A stretch of DNA of 64,000 bases from Pictodentalium vernedei (taxonomy: Eukaryota; Mollusca; Scaphopoda; Dentaliida; Dentaliidae), in assembly GCA_031216915.1 (NCBI GenBank), contig CM062296.1, positions 663,029,838 to 663,093,837 of the forward strand, given 5' to 3'. Positions 45,175-55,260 of this stretch are shown one piece after another. The notes under the pieces are model-generated. The model searched no databases. It was not told the origin of the DNA and was given only the letters and a program-made list of their open reading frames with translations. Position numbers and translations under genes: made by a program. Every line of letters begins with the position of its first letter. Position 1 is the stretch's first letter.

Positions 45175-45945
45175 TGAAAAAAATGGTGATGAGGCAGGTT
45201 TTCAATGACGTTGGAAGGGCTGAGAAACAGGAATTTATTTTTAATAGCCCTAGTTCCAGTTTTGTGACATTTCGAGACCACAAATCAACCCTACACCTAA
45301 CATAACCAGAGGAGCACCATTCGCTTAAATTTTTTTTGAATAACTAAAGATTTTAAATTTTTGCTTCCGAAACATAACTTATGAACTGTTATTGGAAGGA
45401 TTTCATTGAGCTCATTCCAATGAGGGGGTGTCATAAGCTTTGTTTTGAAAGAAGAAAAAATAATCAAATTGAATACCGATCGTTTGTGTATTGCCCTGGT
45501 CATTGCATTTGGAAAAGGGTTAAGTGAGCTAAAAAGCAGTCATTAGAAAATCATCCAAAAAATGGTGATGAGGCAGGTTTTCAATGATGTTGGAAGGGCT
45601 GAGAAACAGGAATTTCTTTTTAATAGCCCTAGTTCCAGTTTTGTGACATTTTGGGACCACAAATCAACCCTACACCTAACATAACCAGAGGAGCACCATT
45701 CGTTTAAAATGTTTTTGAATAACTAAAGATTTTAAATTTTTGTTTCCGAAACATAACTTATGAACTGTTATTGGAAGGATTTCATTGAGCTCATTCCAAT
45801 GAGGGGGTGTCATAAGCTTTGTTTTGGAAGAAGAAAAAATGAAAAAATAATCAAATTGAATACCGATCTTTTGTGTATTGCTCTGGTCAAAAATGGTCAT
45901 TGCATTTGGAAAAGGGTTAGGTGAGCTAAAATGCAGTCATTAGAA
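45175..45945. repeat. Direct tandem duplication of about 375-390 bp, each with a family A-like core
   Basis: Two units (about 45175-45553 and 45554-45945) share AATGGTGATGAGGCAGG, GTTTTCAATGACGTTGG-type, AATAGCCCTAGTTCC and CACCTAACATAACCAGAGG blocks with few differences. Each contains a degenerate fold-back (GGAAGGATTTCATTGAGC to CATTCCAATGAGGGGG) and ends GGAAAAGGGTTA, recalling the TTAA MITE. The duplication is younger than the MITE copy it contains. Confidence 0.8.
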
Positions 45946-46306
45946 AATCATCCAGATTTCCCCTGTTGACGTCATTAGTTTCATCCTGGCTTCTTATTAC
46001 AACAGCAACAAAGATGTGACAAAAAAATTAATGCTGAGCTACAAATCTTTTAGGTTTATGATAATGATGACACCAAAAAAGTCCATTCATTTACAGTAAA
46101 TGGTTCCCCCCCCAAAAATTCAGTCCTGACTTCCAACATTAATTTTCTTCCATACCACACAGATCATGAACCCCAACAGAATAAACTTGATTAGATCATT
46201 CCAATGTGAGGTTATAAGTTATGGTTTTTACTTTGTTGGATAAAGAATACATAGGAGCTATTTGATCCAAACTGGGTGGATTTGGTGATTTCATCAAGTA
46301 GAAAAT

Positions 46307-46536
46307 TAACTCTTTACCCAACAGACACGATATCAAAATTTATTATTTTAATGTTTTTTTTGTTTTTTTTTTAAATTTTTCCACAAATTTTAACAAAACC
46401 ATATCATGTGACCCCTCATTAGAATGAGGGATCACAGGATAAGGTTTTGGTGAATTTTTTTTATTAATATTATTTTTTCAACTGCTCAGTTTGTGAACTG
46501 TGTGGGTGGATGTGGCTGATTCAGTAGGGAAATGGT
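46307..46536. mobile_element. Degenerate family A-like MITE
   Basis: TTAACTCTTTACCCAAC at the left, an inverted centre (CCCCTCATTAGAATGAGGG) and a GGGAAATGGTTGAC right end. The right TTAA is lost. An old copy. Confidence 0.55.
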
Positions 46537-46643
46537 TGACCCCCTTAGTAACACAAGTAGTATGCATGACACCTGCAAAAATATTTCTTCAATAACTGAA
46601 TATTTTCATCTTTTGCCACAAAAACCTAGCTTATGAAACCTTA

Positions 46644-46832
46644 TTCATTTATTTATTTATTGGTATTTGAGGGTCACATACTTCAGCACAATAGCTAATC
46701 GTGACCGCAACATGGAGATAAAGTCAAATTTATATCCATATTGCCCATTTAGAGGACTTCCACCCCAAGCACTGGTGACTGGGTCCAGTTTTACCAGTAA
46801 AATAGAGTTTGTATACCACATTAAACAAGGTG
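46644..46832 (-). repeat. Interspersed repeat (family E), copy 5
   Basis: ATTTATTTATTGGTATTTGA tail, CCGCAACATGGAGATAAAGT, GAGGACTTCCACCCCAAGC and CAGTTTTACCAGTAAAATAG. One of the more complete copies. Confidence 0.7.
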
Positions 46833-46879
46833 CAATGCCACCGGTATCCCCCACCACGCTGAAATCATAAAAATTGAAA

Positions 46880-47045
46880 TTTTCTAAGATGAAAAAAACA
46901 GAAAAGGGCCCATAACTCTAGAAAAACAAAATGGACAAAACCTGTTACTTGTGAATATCCTTTCCCCCATGGTGGTCTATCAGTATACCAAAGATCATTT
47001 AAATCCAACATCCACTGACTGGGATATGAAGGTTCAAAGTTGTTA
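46880..47045 (-). repeat. GGAC-type repeat with terminal hairpin, left part
   Basis: Body of an element whose right end lies at 47422-47530 after an inserted SINE. Recognised only because the SINE's target duplication rejoins it to the GGACGGACGG and hairpin end. Confidence 0.45.
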
Positions 47046-47421
47046 TTTATTTATTAAGGTTTAACGACACTTTAACAGCCAAGATCATATCATGTCGGTG
47101 AGTTTTATGGGAGGAGGAAGCCGGAGTACAAGGAAAGAACCAACAAGCAGCTCCCCAAAATCGTAACTCCGCACTGCTGCACAGGCAGGGTTAGATTGCT
47201 TGAAAACATGCGCACCAACAATGTGCAGTACGCCTTAGTTCATGGCGTCATTGTGCCCCCCATGCAGACAATCAGGGTTAAGTGCCTTGCCCAAGGACAC
47301 AACACAGGAGTCCGAATCGATCACTCAGACAGTCTCTCATCCAAGGACTTACCTGGCTCGATGTTGCTTAACTTCGGTGATCTGATGAGAACTGGTTACC
47401 GCAATGCCACTGCACCCCATC
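47046..47421 (-). mobile_element. 5S rRNA-headed SINE, tail type 2
   Basis: On the minus strand the head reads TTCTCATCAGATCACCGAAG then TTAAGCAACATCGAGCC and TTGGATGAGAGACTGTCTGA, a 5S rRNA-like internal region. The shared body follows, and then the type 2 tail (TTAAAGTGTCGTTAAACC). The perfect 11-bp duplication CAAAGTTGTTA lies at 47035-47045 and 47422-47432. This is the head/tail combination not found in the other two 5S-headed copies. Confidence 0.88.
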
Positions 47422-47530
47422 CAAAGTTGTTACAGATGGATGGACAGACATACAGATGAAGAGAGGGATGGACGGACGGAACCCATTTCTATATCCCCTG
47501 CAAATTTTGTTTTGGCAGGGGATAACAAGC
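47422..47530 (-). repeat. GGAC-type repeat with terminal hairpin, right part
   Basis: GGATGGACGGACGGA then a hairpin end TATCCCCTGCAAATTTTG with CAGGGGATAAC. This resembles the hairpin-plus-GTCCGTCC ends at 42962-42997 and 10930, in reverse orientation. Confidence 0.5.
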
Positions 47531-47669
47531 AATGCTTCACTGGGTTCCCACGGGGAAGGGGGGGGGGCTCAAAAATCTGTGTCCCTTGAGGAGGTCATAA
47601 GCTTCATTGCAAAAATTGGAAAAAAAAACAAAAATCTGAATGGCTATTTCTGTGAATAGTGCTCGTCGG

Positions 47670-47895
47670 TATTTATTTATTTATGTATTGGTGTTTAAGT
47701 TCACTTTCAGCATCTTGGGCTATATCCTGACCGAAATAAGGTTTGAAGTAAAGTTTAGCCAATTATTTATACCTATGCTTCCCAATTTAGAGGACTTCAA
47801 ACCAGGGCATTGGTTTCAGGTCCTACTTTACCATTTACCACAGAAAACAAGCACTGCTTCTCTTCCTGGAGTTTCCACAGGGAGTGCTCATCAGT
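47670..47895 (-). repeat. Interspersed repeat (family E), copy 6
   Basis: TATTTATTTATGTATTGGTG tail, GTTCACTTTCAGCATCTTGG, GAGGACTTCAAACCAGGGC and CTTCCTGGAGTTTCCACAGG in family order. Confidence 0.7.
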
Positions 47896-48193
47896 AGGTG
47901 GGGCTGATTTGGCAATTTTTACATCGTCAAGATGTTATTAAAATTCTACCAAGTATCTCCTCTTGAACACTTCTCAGATCATTAGGTCTTCTGTAATATT
48001 TCACTTTTATAACTGACTTGCTCAAACTGACAAGTCACGGTTGAATACAATACTTGAGCTGAAACTGAAACATTTGCTCTATTACACATTTGTACATGGG
48101 TTCAATATCTTTGACTTGAAATCAGTAGGATTTGATTCAAAATTCTTTTCAAAATCCTGCCCGATTCAATTCAACTTGAAATATTGTACATGA
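47896..48193. other. Short unannotated stretch
   Basis: AT-rich; nothing supported. Confidence 0.4.
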
Positions 48194-48447
48194 TTAACCC
48201 TTTGCTAACACAGCATTTTTTTAAAAAATAAATTAAATTTGGCATTTCTTGAAAAAAAATTCTCACAATTTTTCAATAAAACCATACAAATATGGATATC
48301 ATCAGAACCAGCTCGACGAGCCGGTTCTAATGATATCCATATTTGCATGGTTTTATCAACACATTTGTAAGATATTTTAGGCTGTAGTAGGCTTATTTTG
48401 GACAATTTCCTGGTCGTTATTGGCCGCTATGTTAGGTAAAGGGTTAA
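48194..48447 (+). mobile_element. TTAA MITE with family A termini but a different hairpin
   Basis: 254 bp; TTAA-CCCTTTGCTAACA at 48194 and GTTAGGTAAAGGG-TTAA ending 48447. The central palindrome is a different sequence from family A (AATATGGATATCATCAGAAC, CAGCTCGACGAGC and complement). The same ends with another stem suggest a subfamily mobilised by the same enzyme. Confidence 0.82.
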
Positions 48448-48485
48448 CAGGGCCGTACTCCACAGACACAAGCTGGTACTCCGAT

Positions 48486-48700
48486 TATTTATTTATTAGT
48501 GTTTAAGGTCACTTTCAGCATCTATAGCTATATTATGACCACAGCGTGGGGATGAAGTCAAGATTATTCAATGGCTTATACCCATGCAGTCCAATTTAGA
48601 GGACTTCCACCCCATGCACTGGTTACAGAGTCATATTTACTGGTAAAGCAAACTTGTTTATCATAGTTATCAAGCACTACTCCACGCCATGCAGTTCTGG
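48486..48700 (-). repeat. Interspersed repeat (family E), copy 7
   Basis: ATTTATTTATTAGTGTTTAA tail, GGTCACTTTCAGCATC, GAGGACTTCCACCCCATGC and GTAAAGCAAACTTGTTTATC. Confidence 0.7.
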
Positions 48701-48848
48701 GAATTGGTTACACTGATTAAATCTTTAACTTACACAACTAAAGGAGGGCAGGTGAAAAAACCTATATAACTGATATTTTTGTCTTGAGGGCCTGGAGATT
48801 TTTATACATTTTCACTATACTTTGAAAGTCTACCTCCAGTGGCTTAGC

Positions 48849-48910
48849 AGTTGTTTCTAGTCAAGTCTTGGCTGCCTACAGAGGAGGCCAAGACTTGCCT
48901 AGAAAAAACT
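48849..48910. repeat. Hairpin
   Basis: AGTTGTTTCTAGTCAAGTC faces GACTTGCCTAGAAAAAACT across TTGGCTGCCTACAGAGGAGG. Possible MITE core; ends not defined. Confidence 0.6.
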
Positions 48911-49381
48911 GACAAGATACTCAAACAATTTTTGAGTTTACTCAAACAATACATGTTGGAGCACCTGTTCTTTTGCATTAAAAATTTAGTAAAGTCGGCA
49001 ATAGGCCCTTAAGGATTAAAAACTTCAGCTGATGACCCTCAGTGAAATATGTTCATTTTAACAAGCATCTCATAAGCTATGTTGAAGGTAAGAAATTGAA
49101 AAAAATATAATATTTAAATGGCGATTTCTGCTAATAGTGCGAGAAGATATAACCTTTGCATTACGTAAAGGGATAAAAAAGCTGAGAAGCCCAAACATTC
49201 TGTTCATATTGAATAGTCTTGCTACAGCTTACTAGAGAGAGCCAATGGCAGGGCTGAGAGTGGAAGGTATCTAAATTATTTGAAGTATGCTGAAACTCTT
49301 TTAATTTAACCTGAAAATCTGTGAAAATGATATTTCTTCAGAAAATAAGAGGAAATATAATTGAGGTATAACTCGCTAGAC
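48911..49381. other. Intergenic, no gene recognised
   Basis: AT-rich. CCTTTGCATTACGTAAAGGG near 49153-49172 is a small palindrome. Nothing else supported. Confidence 0.4.
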
Positions 49382-49453
49382 ATTTTATTTCTATAAATCT
49401 ACATGAAAATGGTCTTGAAGACCATTTTCATGTAGATTTATAGAGAATAAAAT
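49382..49453. repeat. Near-perfect 72-bp hairpin
   Basis: ATTTTATTTCTATAAATC, TACATGAAAATGGTCTT and complement, with a one-base difference in the outer arm (TATTTCTA against TAGAGAATA). No loop to speak of. Confidence 0.85.
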
Positions 49454-49469
49454 TTCAGGTATTTGATTT

Positions 49470-49655
49470 GATTTATTTATTGGTGTTTAAGGTCACTTTC
49501 AGAATCTTTGGCTACCTCACAACTGTAACCAAGGGATAAAGTCTAGTATAGCCAACTGATTATACCTATGCTGCCCACTGCAGAGGACTTCCACCCCAGG
49601 AATTGCTTCCAGGTTTTATTTTACCAGTAAAGCTGAACTTGTTTACTGCAGTAAA
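49470..49655 (-). repeat. Interspersed repeat (family E), copy 8, left part
   Basis: GATTTATTTATTGGTGTTTA tail, GGTCACTTTCAGAATC, GAGGACTTCCACCCCAGG, TTTTACCAGTAAAGCTGAAC. Interrupted at 49656 by a 5S-headed SINE and resumes at 50051. Confidence 0.75.
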
Positions 49656-50050
49656 TAGGGGGTGCAGTGGCATTGCGGTAACCAGTTCTCGTCAGATCGC
49701 CGAAGTTAAGCAACGTCGAGCCCGGTTAATCCTTGAATGGGTGACCGTCTGAGCGACAGATTCGGACTCCCGCATTGTGTCCTTGGGCAAGGCACTTAAC
49801 CCTGATTGTCTACATGGGGGTATGATGACGCCGTGTACTAAGGCGTACTGCATGTCGATGGTGCACATGTCTTCAACCAATCTAACCCTGCCTGTGCCTC
49901 TGTGCAGAGTTACGATGTTGGGGGAACCGGAAGCTGCTCGTTGTTGCTCGGTGGTTCTCCCCTGGTACTCCGGCTTCCTCCACCCGTAAAACTGTCATGA
50001 TTAGCTATTGTGCATAAGTATGTGACCTTAAATACCAATAAATAAATAAA
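49656..50050 (+). mobile_element. 5S rRNA-headed SINE, tail type 1, inserted in a family E repeat
   Basis: Head GGTGCAGTGGCATTGCGG then TTCTCGTCAGATCGCCGAAG, TTAAGCAACGTCGAGCCC and GAATGGGTGACCGTCTGA (5S-like). Shared body and GTGACCTTAAATACC-AATAAATA tail. The 12-bp perfect duplication TACTGCAGTAAA is at 49644-49655 and 50051-50062. Same layout as 17469-17862. Confidence 0.93.
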
Positions 50051-50100
50051 TACTGCAGTAAACAAGCACTCTCCACTTCCTAGGGTTCTCATGGGGAAGC
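50051..50100 (-). repeat. Interspersed repeat (family E), copy 8, right part
   Basis: From the duplicated TACTGCAGTAAA to CACTTCCTAGGGTTCTCATG, completing the interrupted repeat. Confidence 0.65.
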
Positions 50101-51404
50101 AATTCGATAATAAATTATCTGAAATCAGGTAACTGATCTCTCTCATTCCTGCAAATAGCATTCTCCAATAAAATGTAAAAGTACAAATCCATCTTTACAA
50201 ATCCTTTGCACTGAAATAACATTCTACCCTTTCACAGCTAAAAATCTCCCAACAGCACAATAAAGCTCAAATGACGAAGTCTCTCTTTTTATTACTTCAA
50301 ACTTGCAATAATCTTCACAACTGTCAACATATTTACACAAGCATAAATTAACAATCACTGAGAGTAAAGTTTAAGACACTTTTAATCCCAATTATCTTGT
50401 ATGTACAGCATAAACATCCACAAGAAAACTTCCACGAAGAATGGACTGTTTCAAACTATTGCATTCATGTCTTTATACCAGAGTTTAAAAACACTTTCAA
50501 ACGCCAAATGATGTGTTTGCTGAGCCACTTCCATGGGTTTACGTTAGTGGGTTTTTGCATTTAACCCATTACCCAAAGAAACGATCATATCTGCCTACAT
50601 TGTTTATAAATTCAGCAGTTGAAAAAAAAGATTTTTTCAAAAAATTTCAACAAAACAACACCATGTGATCCTTCAGTGGAATGAGCTCATCAAGCTTGTT
50701 CCACAGTAGTTATGATCAGCCACTGGAATGAGTGTATCAAACCCAGTCCACCAATGGATCACAAGCAATTTTTTGTAAGTATAAGGCCCCTACAAAGTTT
50801 ATCTTCTGTTTCTCAGGCCATTTTTTTGTAACAATGTGAGTGGGCGGGCAGTTTTTAAAAATTTTTTTTTTATATTTGTGTAATTATTTCTTTGCCATCA
50901 AAAGTTCATGTTCTTGGTTTGTTTTATGTTTTAGGCCTCATAATCTACAGAATAGCATGGGTGGAGGTGTATTTCGTCCCCTGAGTGGAAGAAGGCTTTA
51001 GAATTCTACAGCATTGCAAAGCCTTGTTATACTCTCGAGACAAATTTATCAATTTTGTTAACATGGGTAAAATATCAGACATAAACCATTTCATTTTTTT
51101 AAGTTTGCATTGGTTATAAAAGAGAGCATGTGGCGATCAAAAGGACCATGCAGGAGGGCCTGAGAAACTGATTTTTAACTTTTTTTAAGCCTAATAAAAA
51201 ATTTGTTTTATTGTTTGAGGAATTACGCTAGATACACCCTCAAGTTCCCTAAGGTGAAGGGCTACTAAATAGAAACAAGAGGACCATGAACATGGGATTC
51301 AATAGTTGAAGGAAACTTTTTAAACCCTTCAGAACAAACCACCAAATGCTGAAAGATACAATGATTCCATAATCCATAACGTTTTATATAACATATTTCA
51401 TATC
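50101..51404. other. AT-rich, degenerate repeats, no gene recognised
   Basis: A degraded family A-like fold-back lies at about 50561-50720 (AACCCATTACCCAAAG start; CCTTCAGTGGAATGAGC facing GCTTGTTCCA). Two TTTAACCCATTACC/TTTGTAAC fragments flank it. No coding sequence recognised. Confidence 0.4.
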
Positions 51405-51565
51405 CATCCAGCATTATTCACAAAAATTGTCATCCAAATTTTATTATTATTGCCAATTTTTGCCTTCAAAACAAATTTATGACCCACACCCACTGGAACA
51501 ATTTTTTTTAGCTCATTCTAATGAGGTGGTTCATAAGTTATGTTTTTGAGGCAAAAAATGAAATT
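51405..51565. mobile_element. Degenerate family A-like fold-back
   Basis: CCAGCATTATTCACAAAAATTG, AACAAATTTATGACCCAC, AGCTCATTCTAATGAGG and GTTCATAAGTTATGTTTTTG match the family A core order with many substitutions. Termini lost. Confidence 0.5.
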
Positions 51566-51815
51566 ATTTTGCAAATGGCATTGTGGGCGTACGAACCCAC
51601 ACAGCAACAACTGCCTAGCAAAATTAAATCATACACCTCACTCAGCCACTGACAGACCAATAGGGTTTCTCGGTGGCCGAGGGGTGCACATGGTTCAGTA
51701 TGTGTGTGTAGGTGGCCAAGTGGTGTGCATGGTTTAGTATAGTTTTGCTAGGCGGTTGGTGCTGAAGCAAACTCTTTCTGAGTGGGTTCGAACCCCCACT
51801 ATGCCATTTGCAATA
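51566..51815. repeat. Fold-back carrying a tRNA(Leu/Ser)-like sequence
   Basis: Outer arms GCAAATGGCATTGTGGG (from about 51570) and CCCACTATGCCATTTGC (to about 51812) are inverted. TGCCTAGCAAAATTA and TAGTTTTGCTAGGCGG form inner inverted segments. Within it, GGTGGCCAAGTGG (51711) resembles a tRNA A box and GGGTTCGAACCCCC (51784) a perfect B box. Acceptor pairing is poor and the variable region is unlike a real tRNA, so this is a tRNA-derived element and not a tRNA gene. Confidence 0.6.
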
Positions 51816-52185
51816 CAACCAGCATCCTTTGTTGATTCTATGGCACTGGGGAAATTTGAAAAAGAGACTTTGTCACTGTTTTCCATGAAGTGTAGAATGT
51901 GGAATTAAGTGATGCAATCTTTTGATACTTGAATTATTTAGGTTATTCATGAAAATTATTTCAACTGATAACATTATAATTAAACCTTTTTTTCTGCTCA
52001 TGCATTTTCAGGCAAAATGATTGGCTAAAGTATTTCTTTTCATAACACAATGAACCGAAAAAACACATTTGGGCCCGCCATAAACCAGGTCCCCAATGTC
52101 TGTCTTAAAAATTACGTTGCACAGTGTGAATGGAAAGGAACCCCTGCACGCTCATGTTGTTTCAACACGAAAAGTAATTAATACT
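51816..52185. other. Intergenic, no gene recognised
   Basis: Nothing supported. Confidence 0.4.
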
Positions 52186-52199
52186 TATCTCCTCATATT

Positions 52200-52542
52200 G
52201 GGGGCGTAGGTAGAGGTGCAGGCTGCAAGTCAAGAGGTCCTCGGTTCGAATCCCACCTGCGGCAACCACGTTGTATCCTTGGGCAAGACACTTCACCCCC
52301 ATTGCCCATCTGGGGGCACGGTGACGTCGTGGACTAAGGGTACTGCACGTCGATGGTGCACTTGTCTTCAACCAATGCTAACCTTGCTGTGAGGAGTTAG
52401 TATATTGGGGAGCTGACGGTTGCTTGCCATTGCTTGGTGGTTCTCTCCAGGTACTCCGGCTTCCTCCACCCGTAAAACTGTCATGGTCATGATTAGCCAC
52501 AGTGCAGAAATATATGACCTTAAACCCCAATAAATAAATAAA
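52200..52542 (+). mobile_element. tRNA-headed SINE, tail type 1, head truncated
   Basis: The head begins inside the A box region (GGGGGCGTAGGTAGAGGTGC) and retains GGTTCGAATCCC. Then the body (CCTTGGGCAAGACACTTCAC to ACCCGTAAAACTGTC) and the ATGACCTTAAACCCC-AATAAATA tail. The perfect 14-bp duplication TATCTCCTCATATT is at 52186-52199 and 52543-52556. Confidence 0.92.
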
Positions 52543-52556
52543 TATCTCCTCATATT

Positions 52557-53141
52557 AAAATGACTTTCAAAATAAAATTTAACAATGAAATTCTTATCAT
52601 GCTTTTTATTCCATGTTCAATTTGTTTATAGACAACAGATAATCATCTGCATTCGTCATTTTACCCAAATCAATCATAAAGAAAGGCCGGATATAATAAT
52701 CCACAAATGAAACTCACAGCAACAAAACTTGCCAATTTCCAAATAGCCTGAATGAACTCTTTCTGAGACAAAGTTCAAGCATCATCTGGGTTTATATCGA
52801 ACTCCACATTTACAAACCGTGTTTTCAATTTCTCAGGAAATGGTCAAAATCAGAATTGAATTTAACTCAGTGTTGCTCTGAATGACAGCACCTCCCATCA
52901 AGTGGAAAAGGAGATTGAAGTTTTTTGTGGGCGCGGCCTATAACTTCCGCAATTCATTGGTCAATTAAATTTTTAATGATACAAGAACATGTTTCAGTGA
53001 AATGTATCGTTATTTCAAACAGAATTTTAGAAAACTCTGCCCTTTTTATTGTTATCACCAGGAAGCATGATGCGACCTGGTTTTTATTTCAACACCGCAA
53101 AGTAGAGTGTTTAAATTTATAGCCCCTCAAGTTTAATTATA
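52557..53141. other. AT-rich, no gene recognised
   Basis: Could be part of a long 3' untranslated or intergenic stretch downstream of the minus-strand exon at 54257. Not demonstrable from sequence. Confidence 0.3.
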
Positions 53142-53297
53142 AGGGATGATCGTTTGTTTCTGTCTATTTCTTGAGTTATGAACCTCAAAAAACAAAGACC
53201 AAACATAGTGTAAATGGGCTACGCCCATTTACACAGTTTGGCCTTTGTTTTTTGGGGTTCATAACTCAAGAAATAGAAACAAATTATCATTCCTCAT
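53142..53297. repeat. 156-bp palindrome
   Basis: GTTATGAACCTCAAAAAAC, AAAGACCAAAC, GTGTAAATGGGC and near-exact complements meet at GGGCTACGCCC. Outer arms contain TTTGTTTCTGTCTATTTC against GAAATAGAAACAAA. No target duplication identified. Confidence 0.85.
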
Positions 53298-54256
53298 ATG
53301 AATCAACTGGCTACTGTAAGGTCTCATGCAAAAATAATTGCACCCTCAGTTACAAAAGCTAAAGTAAAAAATAGTAGGCACTTATAATATGTTGTTTCAA
53401 AGAAATGTCCACAACTGTTCAGAACTCAAACAATGAATTGTTCAATTTATACACATACACGGCTTTGAAAAACAAAAAGCAAGGACAATCAAGGTTTTTA
53501 GTATTATGAGAGAAACTTGATCACAAACAAGGTAATATACCATTCTACCACGTCATATCTAAAACAATGACTGGTGAAGAGATCTTGAATAACATCAACT
53601 GATAGAGTGCTAAATTATTTTTTGATTGTCAAAATTTATTCACATGTCTTTGCCTTATTAAAATTTATGTAACAGTGCCTATAGGCATTCTCCCATAAAT
53701 TGTTACATGGCAAATCCATACACACTAAATAATTTCACTTGAAAGATAATGCAAAGCACATTCATAGAACATGCAGCCTTTCTGTTGTGGTATCTGAACT
53801 TCAGAATATACCCCAAATAAGGCCTTCAAGCACCCAACCAATTAAGTATTAATATTAAAAGAAAGCATATTCTAAAAAAGAATCTTCATGAACTATTTCT
53901 TGGGGAAAAACTGGAAAACATTACAAGAATTATGAGGCAAAATTCTGAGTGCAAAAACTATCATTCAGACAAATTCTTCAACATCTATATATCTGTTCCC
54001 CTCATCCCATTAAGGTACTTATTTTCCACCTAAAACCACACATTCAAACATAGAATTTATGCTAGGTTTGACCGATTGCATTTTTTAAAATAAGCACACT
54101 TAAGTTATTTCTTCTCAATGGTGCCTGCTCAAAAATCCAGGGCCCTTAAGATTAAATAACCTACATTTTTTCTCAAAAATAAAATTTGATTCATGGAAAA
54201 TATTTTCAGTGTATCATTTAAATAAGTGGGATGAACGTAACACAACGTATACAGTA
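53298..54256. other. AT-rich, possible 3' untranslated region
   Basis: Directly downstream of the stop codon of the minus-strand exon. Low GC content fits a 3' UTR. No confident polyadenylation site assigned. Confidence 0.35.
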
Positions 54257-54543
54257 TTAGGATTCAATTGTGATGCTGTTATCAACTGGTACAGAAACTG
54301 CTGGCTGAATATCAACAGGGATTTCAGGTTGGTCGGGAGATTTTTCATCTGTCGAACAGCTGCACATATCTACAGCATTCTCAGAACTGGTTTCAATGTT
54401 TTCTTTCTTTTCTTGGTTATTATTCGTGTTTTCTGATTTTGCTTCCTCTGTTGCTGAATCAGGACTTGTCTGCATACTGTTTTCCGGCGTGTTTGGTGGA
54501 GTTGATGTTTCTCTCATTCCCAACTTATCAGAAATGCTGACAC
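54257..54543 (-). CDS. Terminal coding exon of an unidentified host gene
   Basis: A single exon, read right to left. It is preceded by a good 3' splice acceptor (TTTTTAATTTTAG ending at 54544), and the frame stays open from there to a TAA at 54257. The 95-residue peptide is acidic and rich in Ser, Glu, Asn, Thr and Pro (phrases such as STPPNTPENSMQTSPDSATE and KSENTNNNQEKKENIETSS), with a CSCS cluster. This is a disordered C-terminal tail without a recognised domain. Codon periodicity and composition differ from the spurious frames around it. The splice phase leaves two bases to complete a codon from the upstream exon, which should lie to the right on the minus strand but could not be found before the DIRS element; it may lie beyond 63.5 kb. 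The gene is not identified. A chance open frame remains possible. Confidence 0.5.
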
Positions 54544-55109
54544 CTAAAATTAAAAACATTAAGTCTATATATAGCATGTCTTTCTGGAAGAAGCGAGCTC
54601 TTACTCATGTATTCTTTCTTTGTTCTCACCTAAAATAATCATGGACATCAAAAACAGATCCCACACACTGCATTTGGTGTGAATTTGGAATACCACAGAG
54701 AAGACAGTTTCAGACTGCAATATCAATAGGATTCTTCCAAATGCCCCCCCCCCCCCCCCTCCCCACCACAGGGGGACCTTATCAGTAAATAAGGTGAACA
54801 TGTGACATATAACACAAAAGTTATTTCCCAGAAATCAATTTTCTATGAGTTCTGTTCATGGTAACAATCCGTGACCGATCAACTCCAAAATCAACAGGGT
54901 TCTCCTCTTTCAATATGTGATTATTTTTGGCAAGTTTGATTGCACACTGATAAATAGAAATGTTATCACCCAGAAACCTAAGAGTGAGTTACTCGAGTTT
55001 TGACTTACAAACCTGGAAATCATTCAGGTTCTCCTTCCATGAGGTTACTAACCTGGTAAGTGTGGTTGAACTGTGTTAAATAGAACTAAGGTTATTGCCC
55101 ACAAACTAT
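54544..55109. other. Probable intron or intergenic sequence
   Basis: Adjoins the acceptor site of the exon at 54257-54543. Contains a poly-C run at about 54745-54760. No further exon was recognised. Confidence 0.35.
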
Positions 55110-55260
55110 ATTGCAGCACAATTGTGACCGCAACATAGATGTTAGGTCCAGCCAATCGTTTGTACCCATGTTGCCCATTTTAGAGGAATTCTACCAAAGG
55201 CATTGGTTACTAGGTCCTATTTTACCAGTAAAACAGAGCTTGTTTACCACTGGCGATATC
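55110..55260 (-). repeat. Interspersed repeat (family E), copy 9
   Basis: GACCGCAACATAGATGTTAG, TGTTGCCCATTTTAGAGG, GTCCTATTTTACCAGTAAAA and CAGAGCTTGTTTACCACTGG. The tail side is missing. Confidence 0.65.
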
